Source of the DNA: an uncultured Oscillospiraceae bacterium
GTDB lineage: Bacteria > Bacillota > Clostridia > Oscillospirales > Oscillospiraceae
Assembly (NCBI GenBank): GCA_934643765.1
Contig: CAKUCT010000015.1
Location: 1-17,747, forward strand
Direction of reading: 5' to 3'
Length of the DNA: 17,747 bases
The stretch's first letter is position 1. Each line of letters opens with the position of its first letter. The notes under the pieces were generated by a model that was given only the letters and a program-made list of their open reading frames with translations, was not told the origin of the DNA and made no database searches. Positions 7,141 to 15,267 of the stretch are shown here, piece after piece. The translations under genes were made by a program, and so were the position numbers.

Positions 7141-7143
7141 AAA

Positions 7144-8061
7144 TTAAAGTTTGATCGGATGGCCGTTAAAATAGGCGCTGGCCGCCATCCGCTTGCCACC
7201 CTCGGCCTGAAGCTCTGTGATCTGCAGAACCTCCCCGCCGCCGCAGGCAATCTCCAGTCCCTTTTTCGTCAGCGCCAGAAGCGTTCCCGGCGCCTTGTCC
7301 GTCTGCTTTCCGGTTTTCTCCACGCGGAAGATCTTGAACGTCTTTCCGTCCAGCTCCGCCGTCGCGACCGGCCAGGGAATCAGCCCCCGCACGTGGTCAA
7401 TGACATTGCGGGCGCTTTCGCTCCAGTCGATGGGCGACATGCTTTTGCTCAGCATCGGGGCGTAGGTCGCCTTCTCATTGTCCTGCGGCGTTCTTTGCGC
7501 AGTTCCGGCCTCGATGGCCCTTGCCGTGTCGCAGGCAAGCGAAGCCGCAATATCCGCCAGGCGCGCCATCAGCTCGCTTGTCGTCTCCATCGGTTCGATG
7601 GGCGTTTTGCGGATTTCAATGATATCACCCTCGTCCATGCCGGCCGTCAGATACATGGCCGTCACGCCGGTCTCGTCGCAATGATTGAGAATCGACCACT
7701 GCACCGGGCCCGCGCCGCGCAGCTCCGGCAGAATACTCGCGTGCATGTTGATGCAGCCGAACTTCGGAATATCCAGCACCCGCTGCGGCAGAATCTTGCC
7801 GTAGGCTACGACGATGATCAGATCCGGCGCAAGCGCGCGCAGCTGCTCAACCGCCGCGTCGTCCTTGAATGTCTCCGGCTGGCAGACCGGAAGACCCACA
7901 GACTGTGCATAGGCTTTCACCTCAGACGGAATCATCTTCATGCCGCGGTTCTTGGGCGTATCCGGCTTGGTATAAACCGCAGCAATGTCAAAACCATCGG
8001 TATAAAGCTTCTCCAGACACACCTTCGCAATCTCCGGCGTGCCCATATAGACAATTCTCAT
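7144..8061 (-). CDS. fmt: Methionyl-tRNA formyltransferase
   Basis: Transfers a formyl group from 10-formyltetrahydrofolate to initiator Met-tRNA for translation start. The 305-residue protein begins MRIVYMGTPE, the typical N-terminus. The catalytic residues are N105, H107 and D143. H107 lies in HASILPELRGAGPVQW (107-122), equivalent to the family's HxSLLPxxRGxxP motif, and D143 in GMDEGD. The C-terminal tRNA-binding OB domain ends FNGHPIKL. The start overlaps def by 4 nt (ATGA), with GAGGAG 8 nt upstream inside def. def and fmt act as a pair, one adding and the other removing the formyl group, and are commonly adjacent. Confidence 0.97.
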   Translation of the reverse strand: MRIVYMGTPEIAKVCLEKLYTDGFDIAAVYTKPDTPKNRGMKMIPSEVKAYAQSVGLPVCQPETFKDDAAVEQLRALAPDLIIVVAYGKILPQRVLDIPKFGCINMHASILPELRGAGPVQWSILNHCDETGVTAMYLTAGMDEGDIIEIRKTPIEPMETTSELMARLADIAASLACDTARAIEAGTAQRTPQDNEKATYAPMLSKSMSPIDWSESARNVIDHVRGLIPWPVATAELDGKTFKIFRVEKTGKQTDKAPGTLLALTKKGLEIACGGGEVLQITELQAEGGKRMAASAYFNGHPIKL

Positions 8062-8573
8062 GCTTCCGTCTCCTCGTCTTCTGCATCCTCCTGCTCCTTG
8101 AGCAGCTGCTCGAGCTCCTCCGGCGTGAGCATCTTCTCGGCAATCTCGGTGTACATATGCCCGTCCAGATGGTCAATTTCATGCAGGAAACACCGGGCCG
8201 TCAAGTCCTCGCCCTCGTACTCATACCAGTCGCCGTGACGGTCCTGCGCGCGGACCTTTGCGTATTCCGGCCGGGTCACGATGCCCCACTCGCCGGGCAG
8301 GCTCAGGCAGCCCTCAATGCCGGTCTGCTGCTCCTCGCTGACCTCCACAATCTCCGGGTTCACCAGCTCCCAGTCCTCGCCCTCGGTGTTGATGATGACC
8401 GCGCGGCGCAGAACGCCGATCTGCGGTGCGGCAAGGCCGGCGCCGTTGGCGTCATGGAGCGTTTCAATCATATCGTCCAGCAGCTGCGCCAAACGGTCGT
8501 CAAACTTTGTTACCGGGCGGCACACCTTTGTCAGAACCGGGTCGCCCACTGTTACAATCTTACGAAGCGCCAT
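8058..8573 (-). CDS. def: Peptide deformylase
   Basis: Metalloenzyme that removes the N-formyl group from new proteins at the ribosome exit. It has 171 residues with all three family motifs: GAGLAAPQIG (44-53), EGCLSLPG (87-94, metal ligand C89) and HEIDH (131-135, two metal-binding histidines and the catalytic glutamate). The C-terminus is acidic (EEQEDAEDEETEA). The ATG at 8573 has GAGAGG 10 nt upstream. It follows priA after 14 nt and overlaps fmt by 4 nt. Confidence 0.97.
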   Translation of the reverse strand: MALRKIVTVGDPVLTKVCRPVTKFDDRLAQLLDDMIETLHDANGAGLAAPQIGVLRRAVIINTEGEDWELVNPEIVEVSEEQQTGIEGCLSLPGEWGIVTRPEYAKVRAQDRHGDWYEYEGEDLTARCFLHEIDHLDGHMYTEIAEKMLTPEELEQLLKEQEDAEDEETEA

Positions 8574-8587
8574 TGTTGCATATCCTC

Positions 8588-11035
8588 TCAGTCATATGAA
8601 TTCACGTCGGCGTAAGCGTTTACGCCGCGGTTTTGTTTGTCCTTTGCAAACGCGCACAAAAGCGCGGAAAGCATCTGCCGCAGAGGCTTGGTGTTCTGCA
8701 TGGCAAGCGTCAGCCGGTAGCGGTAGGTGTAGTTCACCTTCGCCACCGTGCAGGGCGCGGGGCCAAGCAGCTGATATGTCTGCCCCGCAAACGGCGCGCT
8801 CTGCAGCTGCGCGCGCAGCATCTGCCGGAACCGTCCCGCCGCCTGCATGACGCGGTCTTCATAGAGCCCCGTAAACGTCACGAAAAACAGGTCGAGAAAC
8901 GGCGGACAACCGTGCATCTGCCGGATGGCAATTTCCATCTCATAAAATGCGTCATAGTCCTGCTTCGCGGCAAGGCGGATCACAGGGTGCTCCGGCGTCA
9001 TCGTCTGAATCAGGGCCCGGCCCTCCTGCTCGCCGCGGCCCGAGCGGCCGACCACCTGCGTGATGAGGCTGAACGTCGTCTCCGCCGCGCGGTAGTTGCT
9101 CACGTATAAGCTCATATCCGCATCCAGAACACCGACCAGCGTCACATTTTCAAAATCCAGACCCTTGCTGACCATCTGCGTGCCGAGCAGAATCGGGATT
9201 TTCTCCTGCGCGAAGCGCGAGAGCATCTGCTCGTGCCCATTCTGCGCGGAGATTGTGTCCGCGTCCATACGCAGAATCTGCGTGTCCGGGAACAGGTACT
9301 GAAGCTCCTGCTCAATCTTCTGCGTGCCGCAGCCGACCGGCTTGAGCGCCCCGCCGCACTTCGCGCAGCGCGCGCGCACGGGCTCACTGTAGCCGCAGTA
9401 ATGGCATACCAGCCGCTGCGTCGCGGAGTGATACGTCAGATGCACACTGCACCTTGGGCACGTCGGCACATCGCCGCACTCCACACAGACCAGATACCGG
9501 CTGTTTCCGCGGCGGTTCAAAAAGAGAATCGACTGCCGGCCGGCAATGATATTGTCCCGCAGCGCCTCTTCTAAAGCCCTGCTGATGTTCAGCGTGTTTC
9601 CCTGCCGGATCTCCTGCTTGAGATCGACAAGCTGCGCCTCCGGCAGCGCCTTTTGGTTATATCGCTCGCTGAGCGTATATAGTGCATAATCCCCCTGTTT
9701 CGCTCGGTACATACTCTCAACCGACGGTGTGGCCGACCCGAGCAGCACCAGCGCCCCGGCCTTTGCCGCGCGGTAGCGCGCGATATCCCGGGCGTGATAG
9801 CGGGGAGAATTTTCTGATTTATAGGTGTGTTCCTGCTCTTCATCCAGGATGAAAAGCCCCGGATGCTTCACGGGCGCAAAGACTGCAGATCTCGTTCCAA
9901 CGACAACTCGCGCTTTTCCGTCCCGGATTCTGCGCCACTGCGCGTAGCGCTCCGACACACGCAGGCTGGAGTGCAGAACCGCAACCTGCTCGCCGAAATG
10001 CGCAGCCAGCTTACCCAGCAGCTGCGGCGTCAGCGAAATTTCCGGCACCAGCAGCACCGCGTCTTTGCCTTCGGCAAGCGCGCGATAGATGAGGCTGATA
10101 TAGACGGAGGTTTTGCCGCTGCCCGTCACGCCGTATAAAAGCGCCGCGCCGGGATTCGGCTTTTGCATCTGCAGGCAAAGGCCGTCAAAGACCGCCTGCT
10201 GCTGCGCCGTCAGGATGGGCGGCTGTGCATCGGGCTCCGCCTGCTGCAGATGAGACGGCGCAGCCTCCTGCTCCCAGAGGGTGATAAGCCCCAGCTTCTT
10301 GAGCCTTGTAAACGTTGCGCTGCTTGCGCCCGTGAGCTCTGTCAGCTCCCGGCAGGCGCACTCGCCCGCTGTGCCGAGCAGTTCCAGCACCGCCGCCTGC
10401 ACCGGCGCGGTGCGTTTTTTCTTTTCCGCGTAGGCCGCAGCCTCCTCCGGCGCGGCAATGGCGGCAAATTTCTGTTTGCGCGGCTCCGGCTTCTGCGACA
10501 GCTCCGTGTCCGTTCCGAGAAGCTTTTTCCCGATCAGCCAGCGAAGCGTCTGCCGCGCAGGCTCCTTTTCCGGGCACTGCGCAAAAATGGCCGATTCCGG
10601 CGCGCTTCCACCGAAAGCTTCCAGCAGCTCCACCATCGCCTCCGCGCCGTCCTGCTTTGCGCAGATCTCCCGCCAGTTGGGCGGAAGCTCGCCAAGCTTA
10701 TAAATTTTCTCCTGGCGGAACCAGAGCCCCGCCGGCAAGATCGCCTTCACGGCGTCATAATAGGTGCAAAAATACCGCTCGCGGATGAACGCGGCCAGCC
10801 GCAGCTGCTCTTCGTCCATCACCGGGCCGTCGTCCAGCGCGGACTCGATGCTCTTGAGCCCCTCGCCATCACCCGGCGCAAGCGCCAGGACGATTGCCTC
10901 CGTGCGGCGGTTGGCCCGCCCGAACGGCACCATCACGCGCGTTCCGGGCAGAATCTCCGCCTGCGGCGGCAGACGGTAGGAATACGGCTGATCCATCGCA
11001 TACACCGCACAGCTGACAGCAACCTGCGCAATCAT
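8588..11035 (-). CDS. priA: Primosomal replication protein PriA (3'-5' helicase)
   Basis: Reloads the replisome at stalled or collapsed forks. With the start at 11035 (MIAQVAVSCAVYAMDQPYSY) the protein has 815 residues, close to family size. It has the N-terminal 3'-DNA-binding domain (about residues 1-100), a winged helix, Walker A GVTGSGKTS (302-310), a Walker B DEEQ (398-401), a zinc region with eight cysteines (517, 520, 526, 529, 544, 547, 557, 560), and helicase motif SKGLDFENV. Most described PriA proteins have DEEH in motif II; Q replaces H here. An ATG at 11119 would add 28 residues without resemblance to the family. GGAG lies only a few bases before the chosen ATG, so the ribosome binding site is not ideal. 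Bacillus has coaBC between rpoZ and priA; here there are just 91 nt. Confidence 0.95.
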   Translation of the reverse strand: MIAQVAVSCAVYAMDQPYSYRLPPQAEILPGTRVMVPFGRANRRTEAIVLALAPGDGEGLKSIESALDDGPVMDEEQLRLAAFIRERYFCTYYDAVKAILPAGLWFRQEKIYKLGELPPNWREICAKQDGAEAMVELLEAFGGSAPESAIFAQCPEKEPARQTLRWLIGKKLLGTDTELSQKPEPRKQKFAAIAAPEEAAAYAEKKKRTAPVQAAVLELLGTAGECACRELTELTGASSATFTRLKKLGLITLWEQEAAPSHLQQAEPDAQPPILTAQQQAVFDGLCLQMQKPNPGAALLYGVTGSGKTSVYISLIYRALAEGKDAVLLVPEISLTPQLLGKLAAHFGEQVAVLHSSLRVSERYAQWRRIRDGKARVVVGTRSAVFAPVKHPGLFILDEEQEHTYKSENSPRYHARDIARYRAAKAGALVLLGSATPSVESMYRAKQGDYALYTLSERYNQKALPEAQLVDLKQEIRQGNTLNISRALEEALRDNIIAGRQSILFLNRRGNSRYLVCVECGDVPTCPRCSVHLTYHSATQRLVCHYCGYSEPVRARCAKCGGALKPVGCGTQKIEQELQYLFPDTQILRMDADTISAQNGHEQMLSRFAQEKIPILLGTQMVSKGLDFENVTLVGVLDADMSLYVSNYRAAETTFSLITQVVGRSGRGEQEGRALIQTMTPEHPVIRLAAKQDYDAFYEMEIAIRQMHGCPPFLDLFFVTFTGLYEDRVMQAAGRFRQMLRAQLQSAPFAGQTYQLLGPAPCTVAKVNYTYRYRLTLAMQNTKPLRQMLSALLCAFAKDKQNRGVNAYADVNSYD

Positions 11036-11126
11036 CGTCTCCACCGCCTTTCCTGAAACAAGCGCGAAGGCGTAGGTCTGCCCTCTGTCGTAGAAAGGGC
11101 CTCGCCCGCGCCTTTGCAATCAAACC

Positions 11127-11333
11127 TTATTTGCGATACTTTTCTTTCAGCGTCGCCGTCAGTTCGCCGCGCGCGACCTCATTGATCGCAATCGTGACTG
11201 GCTTGTCCGTCAGCGGCTCGTGCGTCAGTTCCGACTCAATGGACAGCTGCCGCGCCCGGTGGGCCACGACGTTGACCAGAAGATAACGGCTGTCGACATG
11301 TTTGAGTAATTCACTCATTGCGGGGTAGAGCAT
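11127..11333 (-). CDS. rpoZ: RNA polymerase omega subunit
   Basis: Small subunit that helps assemble RNA polymerase by clamping beta-prime. The 68-residue protein has the family core LLVNVVAHRARQL (19-31) and a conserved C-terminal PVTIAINEVARGEL. The start at 11333 (MLYPAMSELL) was chosen because AAGGAGG stands 7 nt upstream, inside the end of gmk, giving a 19-nt overlap. The inner ATG at 11318 would overlap gmk by 4 nt but has no ribosome binding site. gmk-rpoZ adjacency is typical of Firmicutes. Confidence 0.95.
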   Translation of the reverse strand: MLYPAMSELLKHVDSRYLLVNVVAHRARQLSIESELTHEPLTDKPVTIAINEVARGELTATLKEKYRK

Positions 11334-11929
11334 GATAGTTCCTCCTTGATAAAATGGATGCGCTCCATCGTTTTACATTTTTCGGCCAGCATAATGGCCC
11401 TGAGCTCCTCACACGCGCGCGAAAGCTCGTCGTTGACAACAATATAATCGTAATGCTCGGCCTGCGTACACTCCCATCTGGCGCGCGCAAGCCGCTCTTC
11501 CATAAGCTTCGGTGCCACGTCGCCGCGGTGCACCAGACGCTTGCGAATCACGTCAAAAGACGGTGCCGTAACAAATACCAGCACGGCCTCCGGCATTTTC
11601 CGCTTGATCTTCAGCGCGCCCACGACCTCAACGTCCATCACAATATCGATGCCGTTTTCAATCGCTTGCCGGATGGGCTCCAGGGGCGTTCCGTAATAGT
11701 TTCCGACGTACTCCGCGTATTCCAGCAGAGCGTCTTCCGCGATCAGGCTTTCAAACTGCTCGCGCGAGACAAAATAGTAGCTCTTTCCGTCGACCTCGCC
11801 GGGCCGGATGGGCCGTGAGGTTGCTGATACAGAATACTGCACTTGATCGCAGGTGTCAACAATCTGATTGAGCAGCGAGTTTTTTCCGACGCCCGACGGC
11901 CCGGATACAACGAACAGTTTTCCTTTCAT
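11315..11929 (-). CDS. gmk: Guanylate kinase
   Basis: Converts GMP to GDP with ATP in purine nucleotide synthesis. At 204 residues it is normal length. The P-loop is GPSGVGKNS (10-18); the more common form ends GKGT or GKSS, and the change to NS keeps a hydroxyl at the last position. The GMP-binding region contains SATSRPIRPGEVDGKSYYFV, a close match to the family's T-T-R-x-x-R-x-G-E-x-x-G-x-x-Y-x-F pattern. The start overlaps remA by 4 nt with GGAG 8 nt upstream. Confidence 0.96.
   Translation of the reverse strand: MKGKLFVVSGPSGVGKNSLLNQIVDTCDQVQYSVSATSRPIRPGEVDGKSYYFVSREQFESLIAEDALLEYAEYVGNYYGTPLEPIRQAIENGIDIVMDVEVVGALKIKRKMPEAVLVFVTAPSFDVIRKRLVHRGDVAPKLMEERLARARWECTQAEHYDYIVVNDELSRACEELRAIMLAEKCKTMERIHFIKEELSCSTPQ
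11341..11347 (-). promoter_or_regulatory. Ribosome binding site of rpoZ, inside gmk
   Basis: Minus-strand AAGGAGG with a 7-nt spacer to the ATG at 11333. It decides between two possible rpoZ starts and lies within gmk coding sequence. Confidence 0.8.
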
Positions 11930-12186
11930 TCCTCTGTCTCCTCCGGTTCCGGACGCTGCTCCATTCTCGCCGCCAGAACCTCCGGCGAGCTTGCGGCCAG
12001 AATCACATGATCGGTATCCATCAGCAAAACCGCCTTCGTCCGGCGGCCGAACGACGCGTCAATGAGCATGCCGCGTTCTCTGGCCTCCTGCACCAGGCGC
12101 TTGACCGGCGCGGAGTCCGGCGCAATCACCGCCAGAATCCGCTCAGCAGCAACCACGCTGCCAAAGCCAATGTTGATGAGTCTCAT
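11926..12186 (-). CDS. remA: RemA family DNA-binding regulator (DUF370, YlzA)
   Basis: In Bacillus subtilis RemA is a DNA-binding protein that activates extracellular-matrix and osmoprotection genes. Homologues occur across Firmicutes, usually next to gmk. The 86-residue protein starts MRLINIGFGSVV, the family hallmark, followed by the middle RGMLIDASFGRRTKAVLLMD, where homologues carry the conserved basic residues. Its acidic tail (RPEPEETEE) is probably disordered. GGAGG lies 6 nt before the ATG. It overlaps gmk by 4 nt. The target genes in this organism are unknown. Confidence 0.93.
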   Translation of the reverse strand: MRLINIGFGSVVAAERILAVIAPDSAPVKRLVQEARERGMLIDASFGRRTKAVLLMDTDHVILAASSPEVLAARMEQRPEPEETEE

Positions 12187-12198
12187 GCCGGCCCTCCG

Positions 12199-13077
12199 TC
12201 ACTCAATATTCTGTGTCTGTTCGCGGATTTTTTCCAGCTCGGCCTTGATTTCCACAACCGTCCGGGCCTGCTCAAGATCATTGCCCTTGGAGCCGATCGT
12301 GTTGGCCTCGCGGTTGAATTCCTGCAGCAGGAAATCGAGCTTCCGGCCAATCGCGCCGCCGTTTGTCAGCATCGTGTCCAACTGATCCAGGTGGCTTCTG
12401 AGCCTGACCGTCTCTTCGTCGACGGCAATCTTGTCGGCGTAAATCGCGGCCTCCTGCAAGATGCGGCCCTCGTCGATATTGGTATTTTGCAGAACCTCCT
12501 GCATTTTCTGCGTCAGGCGGTTTCTGTATTCTGAGAGCGTGACCGGGCTTCTGGCCTCCACTTTTTCCACAAGCGCCAGAACCGTCTTTGCGCGGCTTCT
12601 GAGATCTGCCTCCAGCGCCGCGCCCTCCTGCGTGCGCATGGCGGAGAACTTGTCCAGCGCCTGCGAGACGACCGACAGAATATCGTTCGTCGCCTGCTGT
12701 TCGTCTTCCTCCTGTTTTTCAACCACGAAGATATCCGAAAAGCGCGTCAGGCTGCTGACTGAAATATCGTCCTTGACGCCGTAATCCCGCACGATGGTCT
12801 TCATCGCGTCCAGATATCCCTCCAGCACCGGGCGGTTGAGGGAAATTTTCATGTCGCTTCCCGCCGTCATGTTGACGCTGATGAACACATCAACCTTGCC
12901 GCGGGAAATTTCTTCTTTCACCTTCGCCTTCACGCTGTCCTCCGCGAAGCCGAACACCCGCGGCAGCTTGACGCTGCAGTCGAGATAGCGGTTGTTGACC
13001 GAACGGATTTCCACGGTAATTTCCCGGTCGGCAAAGGTCTGTACGGCTCTTCCATAGCCGGTCATGCTTTTGATCAC
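12199..13077 (-). CDS. yicC: YicC/YloC family endoribonuclease-like protein
   Basis: Members of this family are endoribonucleases or adaptors in RNA decay (E. coli YicC, Bacillus YloC). The N-terminus VIKSMTGYGRA and the C-terminal KLDFLLQEFNREANTIGSKG (DUF1732) are the two family signatures. I place the start at a GTG (13077), with GGAG 8 nt upstream, giving 292 residues. An ATG six codons earlier (13095) lacks a ribosome binding site and would include the GGAG as coding sequence. The middle region is rich in charged helices and may form coiled coils. It lies 54 nt after cdaR and 12 nt before remA, as in the conserved yicC-remA-gmk-rpoZ order. Confidence 0.93.
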   Translation of the reverse strand: MIKSMTGYGRAVQTFADREITVEIRSVNNRYLDCSVKLPRVFGFAEDSVKAKVKEEISRGKVDVFISVNMTAGSDMKISLNRPVLEGYLDAMKTIVRDYGVKDDISVSSLTRFSDIFVVEKQEEDEQQATNDILSVVSQALDKFSAMRTQEGAALEADLRSRAKTVLALVEKVEARSPVTLSEYRNRLTQKMQEVLQNTNIDEGRILQEAAIYADKIAVDEETVRLRSHLDQLDTMLTNGGAIGRKLDFLLQEFNREANTIGSKGNDLEQARTVVEIKAELEKIREQTQNIE

Positions 13078-13085
13078 TGTAACAT

Positions 13086-13089
13086 CTCC
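13086..13089 (-). promoter_or_regulatory. Ribosome binding site supporting the GTG start of yicC
   Basis: Minus-strand GGAG with an 8-nt spacer to GTG at 13077. The upstream ATG at 13095 has only an A-rich leader and no such site. Confidence 0.65.
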
Positions 13090-13104
13090 AGTCATTTTTC
13101 AAGC

Positions 13105-13128
13105 GCTTTTGCATTTTTCCGCAAAAGC
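13105..13128 (-). repeat. Intercistronic hairpin between cdaR and yicC
   Basis: GCTTTTGC and GCAAAAGC (8-bp perfect arms) flank an 8-nt loop in the 54-nt gap. On the minus strand no T-tract follows, so it is not a standard terminator. It could be a processing or stability element. Confidence 0.5.
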
Positions 13129-13131
13129 CCA

Positions 13132-14370
13132 TTATTCTACATCCTCCAGAACGACCACAATCTTGTAGTCGTCGCCGATCACGCCCGCGTCCGGGTAGCC
13201 GTCAATATAAATCGTGACGGGCACCTGGTACGTGCCGGCCTGCGAATACTCGGACAGATCCGCCACCACGCGCAGATTGTTCGCCGCAATCTGCTTGATG
13301 TCGCTCTCCGAGGCGCGGACCGTCGTCTGCACCAGCTGTGTGATGCTCTTGGCGTTAAAGCCGTCAGGCTTGTTGATAAAGGCAATGTTGGTTGCCCCGA
13401 TGACCTTGGTCTGCTTGTTCTTGATCTTGATGGTCACGGTCGCCGTCTCCTCGCCGGAGACATTCTTTGCATCGTTCGGAATCTTGATGTCGAGCGTCAG
13501 AACCTCATTGTTTTCCGTGCTGCCGAGGTCAATATTGCCAAGGACAATCGTGTTGACGCTGTCAAGCACCGTCGCGTCGCCGGCCAATGTCACCGAGCGC
13601 GGGCTGATTTCGTAGCTCGCGTCCGCACTTGTCGCACCGCCGCCGTCAATGAAGTTGACCGAGAGCGGAACCTCTTTATACTTGACCACGTCGAGTTCCA
13701 CGCCGATGCTGTCCACATCGGTCGTCAGATCCGACATATCCACAGCGTTTCCGTCCGCGTCCACCAGCGTATAATCCACATTTTCGGTGATGGACTTGTC
13801 GACATTCGTCCGGCTCATCACAATCTGCGCGCAGTCAATCTGCGAGACAACAGACTCTGGGCCCTCCACCGTCACCGTGTCATAATCAAAGCTTGTCGAT
13901 TCCAGAAGATAGCCTTCGGCCACCTCAACGCCCGTAAAGTCGCCCCGGACCTCCACCTGTTTTCGGAGCAGGCGCTCGACCTGGATGGTAATCACCGACG
14001 GCATCCGATCCGTATCCTGCACGGCGGACGCCTGCATGGCGTTGGGAAGCGTCAGCTGATAGCTGAGCTGGTATTCCTTCGCGCTGCGGACCTTGGACAC
14101 GTCCACAACGGCGGTAATCTCATCTTTGAACTGCTTGAGCTTTTTGAGGTCCGCGTTCTTGCCGTAAAAATGCACGGTCACCATATCGTCATAGTCCCCA
14201 CGGATGACCAGTTTCTGGTCCTCGCGCAGCACCTCCTGCCCAGAGAGCACCACCGGGATGCCGGAGATAACCTCGTCTCCGTCCGGGTTGACGACCGTTA
14301 CAACATAGACCCACAGACAGACAGAAGCCAGCAGCGATATAATGATTGTAATGAGCTTACTTCTCTTCAT
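13132..14370 (-). CDS. cdaR: YbbR-domain protein CdaR, regulator of diadenylate cyclase
   Basis: CdaR is a membrane-anchored extracytoplasmic protein that modulates CdaA activity. The 412-residue protein has an N-terminal transmembrane anchor (about residues 6-26, ITIIISLLASVCLWVYVVTVV) and then tandem beta-rich YbbR repeats over the remainder, with recurring segments such as VEVRGDFTG and VTVEGPESVV. No lipobox is evident, so a single uncleaved anchor is likely. The start overlaps the end of cdaA by 14 nt, with AGGA five nt upstream of the ATG, indicating tight coupling. In many Firmicutes glmM follows; here yicC does. Confidence 0.93.
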   Translation of the reverse strand: MKRSKLITIIISLLASVCLWVYVVTVVNPDGDEVISGIPVVLSGQEVLREDQKLVIRGDYDDMVTVHFYGKNADLKKLKQFKDEITAVVDVSKVRSAKEYQLSYQLTLPNAMQASAVQDTDRMPSVITIQVERLLRKQVEVRGDFTGVEVAEGYLLESTSFDYDTVTVEGPESVVSQIDCAQIVMSRTNVDKSITENVDYTLVDADGNAVDMSDLTTDVDSIGVELDVVKYKEVPLSVNFIDGGGATSADASYEISPRSVTLAGDATVLDSVNTIVLGNIDLGSTENNEVLTLDIKIPNDAKNVSGEETATVTIKIKNKQTKVIGATNIAFINKPDGFNAKSITQLVQTTVRASESDIKQIAANNLRVVADLSEYSQAGTYQVPVTIYIDGYPDAGVIGDDYKIVVVLEDVE

Positions 14371-15232
14371 CGTGTTCCTGCCTCTTTTTGAAATGGCTGT
14401 CCAGCCAGCCCTTGAGCGTCTTCTGCTTCTTCTCCGGCACGGAAATGAGCTCGTTGGTCAGAAGCTTTTCCAGCGTCTGCGGCGCAAGGTGGCGCTTGAG
14501 CATACCGCCGATGGCGACGGAAATCGTTCCCGTCTCCTCCGAGACGATCACGACAACCGCGTCCGTGACCTCACTTGTGCCGATACCAGCGCGGTGGCGC
14601 GTGCCGATGCCGCCGGGAAGATGCGTGTTTTCCGACAGCGGCATCACGCAGCCCGCCGCCGCGACGCGGCCGCCGCGGATGATGACCGCGCCGTCGTGCA
14701 GCGGAGAGTTCTTGAAAAACAGGTTGCGCAGCAAGGGATCTGTGACCTTCGCGTCAACGATTGTTCCTGTTTTGAAATAGTCCTCCAGCGGTGTGCCGCG
14801 CTCAAAAACGATCAGTGCGCCAACCTTCCCTTTGGACATCACCTCGCAGGCCGCGACGGTTGCCGCGATGGCCTGCTGCTCGGTGCTGAGTGACCCCGAG
14901 GCGCCGATAAAGCCGGCAAAAAAGCGGCTTCCGAAGCGCTCGAGAATCCGGCGGAGCTCCGGCTGAAACACAATCACCAGCGCAATGAGTCCGACCTCCA
15001 GGATCCGGCTCAAAATCCAGTTGAGCATATAGAGCTTGAAGATTTCCGTCAGCCAGGTCACAACCAAAAGCAGCATAATGCTGCGCGCCACGCGCGAAGC
15101 GCTTGTCGAGCGGATCAGGCCCAGAACGGTATAAATCAAGAAAGCAACTACGAGGATATCTATAATGTCGTTCACCCCGATTTGCGGGATGCCGTAAAGC
15201 AGATTCTGAAAAAAGCTGCGAATAGCGGTCAT
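14357..15232 (-). CDS. cdaA: Membrane diadenylate cyclase CdaA (c-di-AMP synthase)
   Basis: Makes cyclic di-AMP from two ATP; the messenger controls potassium and osmolyte uptake and cell-wall balance. The 291-residue protein has three transmembrane helices in its first 95 residues and then the DAC domain with LHDGAV (DGA at 180-182) and GTRHRAG (RHR at 212-214), the two catalytic signatures. The C-terminus is charged (KKRQEHDEEK). I chose ATG at 15232, with AGGAG 8 nt upstream. A GTG three codons earlier overlaps that ribosome binding site. It is the first gene after a sigma-A promoter and so appears to lead the long operon. Confidence 0.97.
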   Translation of the reverse strand: MTAIRSFFQNLLYGIPQIGVNDIIDILVVAFLIYTVLGLIRSTSASRVARSIMLLLVVTWLTEIFKLYMLNWILSRILEVGLIALVIVFQPELRRILERFGSRFFAGFIGASGSLSTEQQAIAATVAACEVMSKGKVGALIVFERGTPLEDYFKTGTIVDAKVTDPLLRNLFFKNSPLHDGAVIIRGGRVAAAGCVMPLSENTHLPGGIGTRHRAGIGTSEVTDAVVVIVSEETGTISVAIGGMLKRHLAPQTLEKLLTNELISVPEKKQKTLKGWLDSHFKKRQEHDEEK

Positions 15233-15240
15233 ACGTGCCA

Positions 15241-15245
15241 CTCCT
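15241..15245 (-). promoter_or_regulatory. Ribosome binding site fixing the cdaA start
   Basis: Minus-strand AGGAG with an 8-nt spacer to ATG 15232. It overlaps the alternative upstream GTG codon, excluding it. Confidence 0.75.
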
Positions 15246-15267
15246 GCCGATACTTATAATTATTGTG

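Noticed and set aside
7090..8238. Plus-strand 382-codon open frame antisense to fmt and def
   Set aside because: Long antisense frames are expected in GC-rich DNA. The translation is arginine/histidine/leucine-rich with no domain, while fmt and def carry all their motifs.
10163..11056. Plus-strand 297-codon open frame antisense to priA
   Set aside because: It is an arginine/leucine-rich shadow of the priA reading frame without recognisable motifs.
11036..11119. 28-residue N-terminal extension of PriA
   Set aside because: The residues do not resemble PriA N-termini, whereas MIAQVAVSCAVYAMDQPYSY does. Kept only as a note on the gap.
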